18,199 nucleotides of DNA from positions 1-18,199 of the forward strand of contig JABMRG010000159.1 of NCBI GenBank assembly GCA_013202935.1, read 5' to 3'. The stretch comes from Candidatus Omnitrophota bacterium (GTDB lineage: Bacteria > Omnitrophota > Gorgyraeia > JABMRG01). The notes beneath the pieces were generated by a model. It made no database searches. It worked only from the letters and a program-made list of their open reading frames with translations, and was not told where the DNA came from. Position numbers and translations under genes: made by a program. Shown in pieces: positions 6,501 through 13,351 of this stretch (position 1 is the first letter of the stretch; each line of letters begins with the position of its first letter).

Positions 6501-8930
6501 TTATGTTTTTATTGCGTAATTATTCGGATTTGCACGCCTATCAGCAAGTTCTCCTATCTTCGATTTATTCCAGTTGTTTACACGGCTATAATAACCAACG
6601 ATTCTTGTTATACCAAAGATATCATCAGAACTACACAAACGGCAGGCATCATGCAGCCCGCTATCCCTTCTGTGGCATGAGTTGCACACTGTAAACTCAG
6701 GTGAGATAGTAATCTGTGCCGCCTGGGTATTATAATATGTCTTCTCTACAAGGCTCATAAGCGACTCCTTGGAAGGAAGCTTCTCTCCTACAAAGGCGTG
6801 GATTATAGCACCTGATTCTATCATCGTGTGGAACTTTGACTGCTTTTCTATCCTCGTGATCATATCCACTGGGGCATTTGCAGCAAAGTGGATTGAGTTT
6901 GTATAATAGAACATATCATTCTCAACATCTCCTTTTACTACATTTAATGCCTCCTCAGGATATTGCCTTAAGTCAACCTTGGCAAGCCTTCTTGCAGCAG
7001 ATTCTGCGGGTGATTCTTCAAGCGAAAACTTTAAACCTAATCTTTTCTCTGCCTCTTTTGCCTTAAAATACATAAAGGATATTATCTTAAGACCCAATTT
7101 AAACACCTCTTCACTCCCATGGAGCTGTTTACCAGTTAGGTGCTGTACGCACTCATCCAGGCCCACCAGGCCTATGATATATGTTGCATTATCAAGGTCT
7201 ATATATGGCCTTCCATCCATTGCGGGCTTGCCAACCTCCCACATAGGAAGGTGTGATTCTTGCATAAGCTGTGCAATAAACTCTTTCTTCTGCAAGTGCG
7301 CCTTGGTAGCAAGCTGCATACAGCGGTCTATCTCCTGGTATACCCCATCTATATTACCCTTTCCCGCGCGGTATGCTGCCTGCGGCAAATTTATTGTTAT
7401 ATTCTGAAAACCGCAAAAACGCATAGACTCAGGATGTTCTATCATATAATTGTCTTTTATCTGGGTCCTTAACCTGCAACACGCAGAGAGTGTAACCTCA
7501 TCTCTATCAAAGACAAAATAAGTAGCTCCGTTTTCGCTGGCTATCTGGCATGCGTATTCTAAAAGTTCAAGCTGCTTCGGATCTTTAAAAGTCTCCTCGC
7601 TAATATGGAAGTCGCATTTTGGAAAAGCGAAAGGCCTTCCATACTCATCACCTGAACGCCAGACATCAAGCATGGCCCTGGCAAATCTCTGTGCAAGTTC
7701 TTCATACTCACCATATGTCTTTCCTGTATATTTCCCCTTCGGCCCTATAGCGGGTATCTTCTTAAGATAATTCGGAATACCTGTATGTATATTATGGTCT
7801 ATAAAAAGGCTTTGTCCCCCTCTGGAAAATGCATTCTGTGAAGCAGAGAATATAAGATGCTGCGCTTCCTGCCTCATCTGTTTGTCACTCATTCCCTCCA
7901 GATAAGGGGCATACATAATATTTATATAGCCGACACCTAATGCGCCGGCATAATATGCCTGCATGCTTGCCAGGAAAGTGTTGAGATGGCCTGTAAGTGT
8001 ACGTGCATGCTTTGCAGGCCCGCTCTGGGTATCAAGATTGCCTAAGTGCAGCCCGTACTTCTTTATATATTCAAGGGAATGGCTGCTACAGTATACTCTG
8101 GTAGGATATCCGAGGTCGTGGAGGTGGATTTCACCCTTCATATGCGACTCAGCCACCTCTTGTGAGAATATTTTCTGAAGCGCATACTGCTTCAGTGTAG
8201 TCTCTGCTATAGCTAAATTTATCGCTTCTGGATTATTTGCATTTATATTCGCATTCTCTTTGCTCTTTGAGAATACCAGTGTCTCTAAATCAAAGGTAGG
8301 CATACCTATTACAGCCTGCCTTGCAAGTTTCTTGTTTAAGCCGCGCACAAAGAGCTCATTATCAACCAGCTCTCTTATGAGGTTGGTTGATATGTGTGTC
8401 AGGTCAGACTGGAATATCTTCTCTTCTACTGAGGAGGCTATCTCACCTGCCAACATAGCATCCAGGCCTGCTTCTTTCTGCAGGGCTAATGCCACTTTCT
8501 GCCTATCCCACGACAATATCTCATCCTTTGACAAGGGTGTAACCAAAAGGGATAGGTCAGTTGAGCTTGTATTTTGACGAACTTTTTTTCTTACGCGCAG
8601 GCTTCTCCTGGACTTTGCCCTGTCTTCCCTGTAAAGTATGTATGCCTTGGCTGTCTTGGCATGGCCTGTTTCGATAAGGACTTTTTCCACAACATCTTGA
8701 ATCTGTTCTATGGATGGGCTCTCCGAGTTAAATTTCTTACGCAAGAAGAGTATAACCGCAGATGCAAGTTCTTCAGCTAAAAGCCTGTCTTCTCCACCTA
8801 CAGCAAGGGCTGCCTTAAATATAGCATCTGCTATCTTATTCTTATCAAAGGCAACTACCCTTCCGTCCCTCTTTATTATGGAATCAAAATAGCCTTGTTT
8901 CTTTTTTTCACCTGTCTCTTTTATGCTCAT
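6501..8930 (-). CDS. nrdD: Anaerobic (class III) ribonucleoside-triphosphate reductase
   Basis: An 809-residue glycyl-radical enzyme that reduces ribonucleoside triphosphates to deoxy forms for DNA synthesis without oxygen. An ATP-cone lies at about 16-110 (IIKRDGRVVAFDKNKI start) and a second cone-like segment at about 127-205. The reductase core shows GEIHLHDLGYPTRVYC (Cys281), TLSACCRLR (Cys484, Cys485) and CGFQNITINLP (506-515). The C-terminus has a zinc-type set, Cys749, Cys752, Cys763 and Cys766, followed by the glycyl-radical loop RIVGYYS with Gly779 as radical site. The spelling differs from the RVCGYLG-like form of the E. coli enzyme, and two cone-like regions are present. GGGGAAGG lies about 5 nt before the ATG. 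The gene follows nrdR by 23 nt. The enzyme works with the redoxin and NrdG downstream. Cys281 and Cys484/485 are candidate catalytic thiols by position; I cannot confirm their roles here. Confidence 0.96.
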   Translation of the reverse strand: MSIKETGEKKKQGYFDSIIKRDGRVVAFDKNKIADAIFKAALAVGGEDRLLAEELASAVILFLRKKFNSESPSIEQIQDVVEKVLIETGHAKTAKAYILYREDRAKSRRSLRVRKKVRQNTSSTDLSLLVTPLSKDEILSWDRQKVALALQKEAGLDAMLAGEIASSVEEKIFQSDLTHISTNLIRELVDNELFVRGLNKKLARQAVIGMPTFDLETLVFSKSKENANINANNPEAINLAIAETTLKQYALQKIFSQEVAESHMKGEIHLHDLGYPTRVYCSSHSLEYIKKYGLHLGNLDTQSGPAKHARTLTGHLNTFLASMQAYYAGALGVGYINIMYAPYLEGMSDKQMRQEAQHLIFSASQNAFSRGGQSLFIDHNIHTGIPNYLKKIPAIGPKGKYTGKTYGEYEELAQRFARAMLDVWRSGDEYGRPFAFPKCDFHISEETFKDPKQLELLEYACQIASENGATYFVFDRDEVTLSACCRLRTQIKDNYMIEHPESMRFCGFQNITINLPQAAYRAGKGNIDGVYQEIDRCMQLATKAHLQKKEFIAQLMQESHLPMWEVGKPAMDGRPYIDLDNATYIIGLVGLDECVQHLTGKQLHGSEEVFKLGLKIISFMYFKAKEAEKRLGLKFSLEESPAESAARRLAKVDLRQYPEEALNVVKGDVENDMFYYTNSIHFAANAPVDMITRIEKQSKFHTMIESGAIIHAFVGEKLPSKESLMSLVEKTYYNTQAAQITISPEFTVCNSCHRRDSGLHDACRLCSSDDIFGITRIVGYYSRVNNWNKSKIGELADRRANPNNYAIKT

Positions 8931-8953
8931 TTAGACCTTCCCCTATTGTTGGT

Positions 8954-9412
8954 TTAACGTGTTCTTCCCAAAACATACTTGAGTTCTTTCATAAACTCAG
9001 TCACATCTTTAAATTCTCTATATACAGAGGCAAAACGCACATATGCGACCTCGTCAATCTCGTGAAGTTTCTTCATTAACATCTCACCTATCTGGGCTGA
9101 TTTTACCTCTTTATCATGTTTTCTTTGAAGAGCCCTCTCTATATTATCAACAAGGTGCTCTATCTTGGTAACACTTATGGGCCTTTTTTCACATGCCTTG
9201 AGTATGCCGGAAGTCAATTTATTGCGATCGTAAGGTTGGCGTTGGCCGTCTTTCTTAACGACCATAAGAGGGATATCTTCTATATGTTCATAAGTAGTAA
9301 AGCGCCTCTGGCACTTAAGACATTCCCTTCTTCTGCGTATAGAATCGTTTTCTGTGCCCGAGCGAGAATCTACAACTTTATCTTCTTTATGACCACAATA
9401 AGGACATTGCAT
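8954..9412 (-). CDS. nrdR: Transcriptional repressor NrdR
   Basis: A 152-residue ATP/dATP-sensing repressor of ribonucleotide reductase genes. The N-terminal zinc ribbon has Cys3, Cys6, Cys31 and Cys34 (MQCPYC and CLKC), with the DNA-contacting basic run RRRRECLKCQRRFTTYE. It is followed by an ATP-cone at about 46-136 (VVKKDGQRQPYDRNKL). The length is typical. I chose the ATG at 9412-9410 because NrdR proteins normally begin MxCPxC. A GTG three codons upstream (9421) is in frame, but it lies inside the AGGTG that serves as ribosome site for the ATG. First gene of the nrdR-nrdD-redoxin-nrdG operon; paired NrdR-box-like sequences in its promoter imply autoregulation. Confidence 0.97.
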   Translation of the reverse strand: MQCPYCGHKEDKVVDSRSGTENDSIRRRRECLKCQRRFTTYEHIEDIPLMVVKKDGQRQPYDRNKLTSGILKACEKRPISVTKIEHLVDNIERALQRKHDKEVKSAQIGEMLMKKLHEIDEVAYVRFASVYREFKDVTEFMKELKYVLGRTR

Positions 9413-9421
9413 AATTAACAC

Positions 9422-9463
9422 CTATATATAGTAGCAAAGCGTAAGTTTACACCCTAGATATTG
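9422..9463. promoter_or_regulatory. Tandem NrdR-box candidates
   Basis: Two sites match the published core CwATATaTwG. The distal one, CAATATCTAG on the minus strand (9463-9454), has one core mismatch, and its flanks also fit the longer acaCwAtATaTwGtgt form at most positions. The proximal one, CTATATATAG (9431-9422), is a perfect core but has poor flanks. Their centres are 32 bp apart, about three helical turns, the spacing reported for NrdR box pairs. One sits between -35 and -10, the other just after the start, as expected for repression. Confidence 0.72.
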
Positions 9464-9472
9464 TATTGTCAA
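9444..9472 (-). promoter_or_regulatory. Promoter of the nrdR-nrdD operon
   Basis: On the minus strand a perfect -35 box TTGACA (9472-9467) is followed after 17 bp by TAAACT (9449-9444), a 4/6 match to the -10 consensus. The predicted start is near 9437, about 25 nt before the nrdR ATG. Its spacer contains a candidate NrdR box. Confidence 0.75.
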
Positions 9473-9513
9473 GCATTAATCTAGGTTAAGCTTGGGGAGT
9501 TTTAATCGTAAAT

Positions 9514-9541
9514 CTCTTAAATGCTCTTAAAATCTCTTAAA
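9514..9541. repeat. Three CTCTTAAA repeats at exact 10-bp spacing
   Basis: CTCTTAAA occurs at 9514-9521, 9524-9531 and 9534-9541, each separated by two variable bases. The array lies between the dCMP deaminase stop and the nrdR promoter, about 42-70 bp upstream of the -35 box. On the minus strand it reads TTTAAGAG. Helical phasing would suit a protein-binding array, but it could equally be a short tandem duplication. No terminator for the operon ending at 9551 is evident. Confidence 0.6.
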
Positions 9542-9550
9542 ATCTAAGTA

Positions 9551-10060
9551 TTATATAATTTTATTCTTTTGTTTCTTGATATACTTAACTTTTATCTCTG
9601 CTTCCTTTAGAAACCTGCCTGTCATCTTATCAGGATAACCTTTTCTGGGTATAATATTTTTAATACCTGAGTTTATTATCATCTTTATACATATAGAGCA
9701 TGGTAGATTTGTACAATAGAGAGTTGCTCCTTTAAGGCTTACGCCATAAAGTGCTGCCTGAATAATGGCGTTCTGTTCAGCATGCAGCCCGCGGCAAAGC
9801 TCATGACGCTGTCCAGATGGTATATTAAGTTTTTCACGTAGGCAACCTATAGCATCACAATGGGTAATGTCTTTGGGCGCACCATTATATCCTGTAGCTA
9901 ATATGTGCTTATCCTTTACAACAACAGCGCCTACGGCACGCCGCATACACGTTGACCTTTTTGAAACAAGTTCTGCGAGCTCAAGAAAGTAGTTGTCCCA
10001 GTTTGGGCGTTTGGGCGCTTTGGATTTTGGTTTTGATTTTTTGATTGGTTTTCTTTTCAT
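9551..10060 (-). CDS. Deoxycytidylate (dCMP) deaminase, ComEB-like
   Basis: A 169-residue zinc-dependent deaminase converting dCMP to dUMP, the substrate for thymidylate synthesis. The zinc and catalytic signature is GLHAEQNAI (His93, Glu95) and LPCSIC (Cys121, Cys124). NWDNYFLELAELVSKRSTCMRRAVGAVVV (in parts, 20-48) is the standard dCMP deaminase opening, and GYNGAP (57-62) and the Cys68/Cys73/Cys89 region are as usual for the family. The N-terminus carries a run of about 18 mostly Lys, Arg and Pro residues not typical of short homologues; its role is unknown. The start overlaps the glyA stop by 4 nt (ATGA), and this is the last gene of the purine-led operon. No regulatory Gly-Tyr motif call is made. 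Confidence 0.94.
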   Translation of the reverse strand: MKRKPIKKSKPKSKAPKRPNWDNYFLELAELVSKRSTCMRRAVGAVVVKDKHILATGYNGAPKDITHCDAIGCLREKLNIPSGQRHELCRGLHAEQNAIIQAALYGVSLKGATLYCTNLPCSICIKMIINSGIKNIIPRKGYPDKMTGRFLKEAEIKVKYIKKQKNKII

Positions 10061-11310
10061 GATAGTTTTCGGCCTTTATATATAGGGAAGCGTTTTGTCA
10101 ATTCAGAGACCGCCTCTCTTACCTCTTTTATCTTTTTCTTATTAGATATATCTGACAATACCATATCGATGAGACGGGCTATTTTTCTCATCTGTGATTC
10201 TTTCATGCCTCTTGTTGTAAGGGCAGGGCTCCCTAGCCTTATCCCACTTGTTACAAATGGCGAACGCGTGTCATAAGGTATAAGGTTCTTATTAACAGTA
10301 ATACGGGCTTTATCAAGAGCTGCAGATGCTTCTTTTCCTGTTACCCCTCGTGAGATAAAGACATCGACTAAGAGCATATGGTTATCTGTTCCACCAGAGA
10401 CCACTCTATAGCCTAATCTTTTTAGCTCATCTGATAAGGCCTTTGCATTCTTTATTGTTTGGAGCTGCTTCTTCTTAAATCTATCTGTCTGTGCCTCTTT
10501 AAAGGCAACTGCCTTTGCTGCTATTATATGCATAAGGGGCCCGCCCTGGAGCCCGGGGAAGACCATATAATCAATAGATTTTGCAAATTCATTCTTACAA
10601 AGTATAAAACCGCTTCGTGGCCCGCATAATGTCTTATGCGTCGTGCTTGTTACAAACTCCGCGTATGGAGTAGGATTAGGGTGGTATCCCGCAGCAACAA
10701 GGCCTGCTATGTGTGCCATATCGACCATAAGCATCGTATGGGTCTTGTCGCATATGCTTCTTAACTTCTTAGCGTCTATTGTGCGTGAATATGCGCTTGC
10801 GCCTGCTATAAGAAGTTTTGGTCTGTGTTTTTTTGCAAGGTATAGTATGTTATCATAATCCAGTTTTTCAGTTTTTCTGTCAACGCTATAGGGAATAATT
10901 GTAAAATATTTTCCTGAGAAATTCAGGGGATGGCCATGCGTCAGATGGCCTCCACATGCAAGGTTCATAGCCAACACCTTATCACCAAACTTAAGCTGGC
11001 TAAACAAGACCGCCATGTTCGCGCTTGAGCCTGAATGAGGCTGCACATTTGCATGCTCTGCCTTGTAAACTTTTTTTGCCCGTTCAATAGCAAGAGATTC
11101 GACTGTGTCAACATGTTCACAACCACCGTACCAGCGTTTCTGCGGATATCCTTCCGCATACTTATTTGTTAGTACAGAACCCTGGGCTTCTAATACCGCT
11201 TCTGTTGCATAATTTTCACTTGCTATAAGCTCTAAGTTATCATTCTGGCGTTTGACCTCATTCCTGATAGCGTTATAAACCTTTTTATCCTTGCTTTTAA
11301 TCGCACTCAT
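10057..11310 (-). CDS. glyA: Serine hydroxymethyltransferase
   Basis: A 417-residue PLP enzyme that interconverts serine and glycine while charging tetrahydrofolate with a one-carbon unit. Family motifs are plain: LELIASENYA (26-35), NKYAEGYPQKRWYGG (49-63), QPHSGSSANMAV (90-101), MVDMAHIAGLVAAG (195-208) with Asp197 and His200, and the PLP lysine Lys226 in STTHKTLCGPRSG. The usual TTHKTLRGPR reads CGPR here, a small substitution. Length is standard. GAAGGAGATAGA precedes the ATG. Placed downstream of purine genes, it can supply the glycine consumed by PurD and one-carbon units for the formyl-transfer steps. It is 28 nt after the rpiB-like gene. Confidence 0.97.
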   Translation of the reverse strand: MSAIKSKDKKVYNAIRNEVKRQNDNLELIASENYATEAVLEAQGSVLTNKYAEGYPQKRWYGGCEHVDTVESLAIERAKKVYKAEHANVQPHSGSSANMAVLFSQLKFGDKVLAMNLACGGHLTHGHPLNFSGKYFTIIPYSVDRKTEKLDYDNILYLAKKHRPKLLIAGASAYSRTIDAKKLRSICDKTHTMLMVDMAHIAGLVAAGYHPNPTPYAEFVTSTTHKTLCGPRSGFILCKNEFAKSIDYMVFPGLQGGPLMHIIAAKAVAFKEAQTDRFKKKQLQTIKNAKALSDELKRLGYRVVSGGTDNHMLLVDVFISRGVTGKEASAALDKARITVNKNLIPYDTRSPFVTSGIRLGSPALTTRGMKESQMRKIARLIDMVLSDISNKKKIKEVREAVSELTKRFPIYKGRKLS

Positions 11311-11338
11311 TCTATCTCCTTCAAAAAATAGTATAGCC

Positions 11339-11788
11339 TTATATTTTTGCTTTGCGTTCCAATCTCGTTATCTGTTTTACACGACGAGAGTGTCTGCCAC
11401 CTAGTGCTTTTGTCTTAAGCCATACAGATAGCATGCGCTTTGCTATAGCCTTGTCTGTATAGGCAGCACCAATTACAAGTATATTGGCATCGTTATGCTG
11501 GCGGCTCGACTTTGCCTGTGCAATATTATAACAGAGTGCAGCCCTTGAGCCCCTTACCTTGTTTGCTACAATAGAATTGCCTATACCACTTTTACATATA
11601 GCAATACCTCTATCGGCTTTTCTCCTGCCTACAAGCTTTGCTACGTCAAAAGCATATTGAGGATAGTCACAGGGTTCTTGGCTGAAACAGCCCACATCCA
11701 AGACAACATGGCCTTTTCTTTTCAGGTAAGGGATCATCTTCTCCTTTAACATAAATCCACCGTGGTCAGAACCGATAGCTATCTTCAT
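11339..11788 (-). CDS. rpiB: Ribose-5-phosphate isomerase B-like protein (RpiB/LacAB family)
   Basis: A 149-residue sugar-phosphate isomerase interconverting ribose 5-phosphate and ribulose 5-phosphate. The opening MKIAIGSDHGGF, catalytic Cys65 in AICKSGIGNSIVANK, and QHNDANILVIGA (97-108, His98) mark the family. The active-site loop normally reads CGTGIG or CGSGIG; here Lys66 replaces that Gly, and the second residue of the common SDHAG is Gly. These changes leave room for altered substrate preference. The start overlaps the phosphatase stop by 4 nt (ATGA). In context it can provide ribose 5-phosphate for PRPP, the starting substrate of the purine pathway. Confidence 0.9.
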   Translation of the reverse strand: MKIAIGSDHGGFMLKEKMIPYLKRKGHVVLDVGCFSQEPCDYPQYAFDVAKLVGRRKADRGIAICKSGIGNSIVANKVRGSRAALCYNIAQAKSSRQHNDANILVIGAAYTDKAIAKRMLSVWLKTKALGGRHSRRVKQITRLERKAKI

Positions 11789-12255
11789 CCAAGATTCTCC
11801 TTCTTAATCTTCTCTACAATTTTCAAAGTTGCTTTTCTGATCTCATCTCTTACTCTTCTGTATACTGCTATAGACTGGCCAATAGGATCATCTACTCCAT
11901 TCTTATCTTCTATCTTTGCAAACTCCTTATACAGGCATACCTTATCCCTGGCTTCGGGCAATCTTTCTGATATAAGCTCTTTGTGCATCTTCGACATAAC
12001 AAGTATAATGTCCGCTGCCTTAGCAAATTCCTCAGAAAATGGATTTGACGAATACGAGGAGATATCTATATCTTCCTCCTTCATAACTTCAACGGCTTCA
12101 GGTGTAGGCACTAAACCTGCTATTGCAGATATACCTGCTGATATAACCTCAAAACCATTTTCTGGCTTCAAATACTGCTTTAAGAAACCTTCTGCCATAG
12201 GAGAGCGGCAGGCATTCCCTGTGCACACTACTAATATTCTTTTAATCGCAGCCAT
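11785..12255 (-). CDS. Low-molecular-weight protein phosphatase (LMW-PTP/YwlE family)
   Basis: A 156-residue cytoplasmic phosphatase. The P-loop VCTGNACRSPMAE (10-22) supplies nucleophile Cys11 and Arg17, and the DP motif at Asp123-Pro124 (VDDPIGQS) supplies the general acid. The residue between Asn14 and Cys16 is Ala15; Ile is typical for tyrosine phosphatases and Thr for the arginine phosphatase YwlE, so substrate type is not decided. Homologues in capsule loci dephosphorylate BY-kinases, and a BY-kinase is encoded further along this strand, but this gene sits among nucleotide genes next to tsaC, an arrangement also seen in Bacillus-type genomes (ywlC-ywlE-rpiB). Its start overlaps the tsaC-like gene by 14 nt, and its stop overlaps rpiB. 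Confidence 0.93.
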   Translation of the reverse strand: MAAIKRILVVCTGNACRSPMAEGFLKQYLKPENGFEVISAGISAIAGLVPTPEAVEVMKEEDIDISSYSSNPFSEEFAKAADIILVMSKMHKELISERLPEARDKVCLYKEFAKIEDKNGVDDPIGQSIAVYRRVRDEIRKATLKIVEKIKKENLG

Positions 12256-12859
12256 TATCTTCTAAGTATTTTTTAATCTTATCGGCTATAGTGCCTTCCC
12301 TCAATATCTTATAGGGAAGGGTTGTGCAATCGACCACTGTTGATGCAATGCCCTTTGCTATAATACCATCATCAACAACAGCCTCTATGGAACCGTCAAA
12401 GACTTTAAAGGCATCTTTGGCAGAAGATACATCCCGGTCACCAGATATATTTGCGCTTGTTACTGCCAAAGAGACTTTTGCCTCTTTAATTATCGAAAGG
12501 GTAGTTTTGTTATCAGGCATTCTGAGGCCAATTTTGCCGTCTTTACCTTTAAGCAGTGCTGTGAGAGGCCCAGGCCAGAACTCCTTTAAAAACTTTTCTA
12601 CGCCAGGTGGAAGCTTGTCCAAATAGTCCGCAAGTTGATCAAAGGTTGCAATCTGAATTGTAAACGGTTTGCCAGCCGGCCTCTTTTTGATTGTATATAA
12701 TTTTTTTACCGCTTCTTTATTGCCTGCATCACAACCAAGGCCAAATACTGTCTCCGTCGGTATCGCAGCTACCCCTCCATGCCTTATAATTTCGGCGACC
12801 TCTTTTATGCTCTGCTCTGCTGGAGAATCAGCATCGACTAAAAAAAGTTTTGTTTTCAT
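12242..12859 (-). CDS. tsaC: L-threonylcarbamoyladenylate synthase (TsaC/Sua5/YrdC family)
   Basis: A 205-residue single-domain YrdC protein, without the extra Sua5 C-terminal domain. It makes threonylcarbamoyl-AMP from threonine, bicarbonate and ATP, the first step of the t6A37 tRNA modification. Motifs: AIPTETVFGLGCD (32-44), KKRPAGKPFTIQI (58-70) with the KxR-like substrate site, FWPGPLT (94-100), and VTSANISG (133-140). The start overlaps the purE stop by 4 nt (ATGA), and its end overlaps the phosphatase gene. The tsaC, LMW-PTP, rpiB, glyA order is a known bacterial neighbourhood. Confidence 0.94.
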   Translation of the reverse strand: MKTKLFLVDADSPAEQSIKEVAEIIRHGGVAAIPTETVFGLGCDAGNKEAVKKLYTIKKRPAGKPFTIQIATFDQLADYLDKLPPGVEKFLKEFWPGPLTALLKGKDGKIGLRMPDNKTTLSIIKEAKVSLAVTSANISGDRDVSSAKDAFKVFDGSIEAVVDDGIIAKGIASTVVDCTTLPYKILREGTIADKIKKYLEDNGCD

Positions 12860-13335
12860 CCCTTCAATACTTTTTTCGCCAATTCCTTCTTGTGGCTGGC
12901 GAGCTTCTTCTCAAGGAGCTTATTCTTTGTGGCCAGGATCTCCACAGCAAAAATCGCAGCATTGACAGCTCCAGCTTTTCCTATAGCCATACAGCCCACA
13001 GGAATACCTGATGGCATCTGGACAGTGGAAAAAAGAGAATCTACACCGCCAAGGGCCTTTGTCTCAATAGGCACGCCTACCACAGGCAATGTAGTATGCG
13101 CGGCAACTACCCCTGCTAGATGTGCTGCTCCGCCTGCTGCTGCTATTATAACCTTATAACCTCTTTTACGCGCTGCTGCTGCAAACTTAATAGTCTGGCT
13201 AGGCGTCCTGTGGGCTGACAAAACTTTTACATCAGGCCCCAAACCAAACTTATCCAATATATCTATGCCGTGCTGCATAATAGGCATATCGGACTTGCTG
13301 CCCATAATTATTACGATTTCTTTTTTATTCTTCAT
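12856..13335 (-). CDS. purE: N5-carboxyaminoimidazole ribonucleotide mutase, class I
   Basis: A 159-residue purine enzyme that shifts the carboxyl group of N5-CAIR to form CAIR. Class I features: IIMGSKSDMPIM (9-20), VLSAHRTP (38-45) with the catalytic His42, AAAGGAAHLAGVVAAHTTLPVVGVP (in two parts, 65-89), and the QMPSGIPVGCMAIGKAGAVNAA stretch near 106-127. Class I PurE normally works with PurK, which is not in this window; it may be elsewhere. Length is typical. The gene follows purD by 16 nt, with GGGTGG just before the ATG, and overlaps tsaC. Confidence 0.95.
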   Translation of the reverse strand: MKNKKEIVIIMGSKSDMPIMQHGIDILDKFGLGPDVKVLSAHRTPSQTIKFAAAARKRGYKVIIAAAGGAAHLAGVVAAHTTLPVVGVPIETKALGGVDSLFSTVQMPSGIPVGCMAIGKAGAVNAAIFAVEILATKNKLLEKKLASHKKELAKKVLKG

Positions 13336-13351
13336 GCTCCACCCTTTTGTT

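Noticed and set aside
9413..9421. GTG start for nrdR
   Set aside because: The GTG is part of the AGGTG ribosome site for the ATG at 9412, and NrdR proteins begin at the MxCPxC zinc-ribbon sequence.
9422..9550. Terminator between dCMP deaminase and nrdR
   Set aside because: I found no GC-containing hairpin followed by Ts. Read-through from the purine operon into nrdR therefore remains possible.
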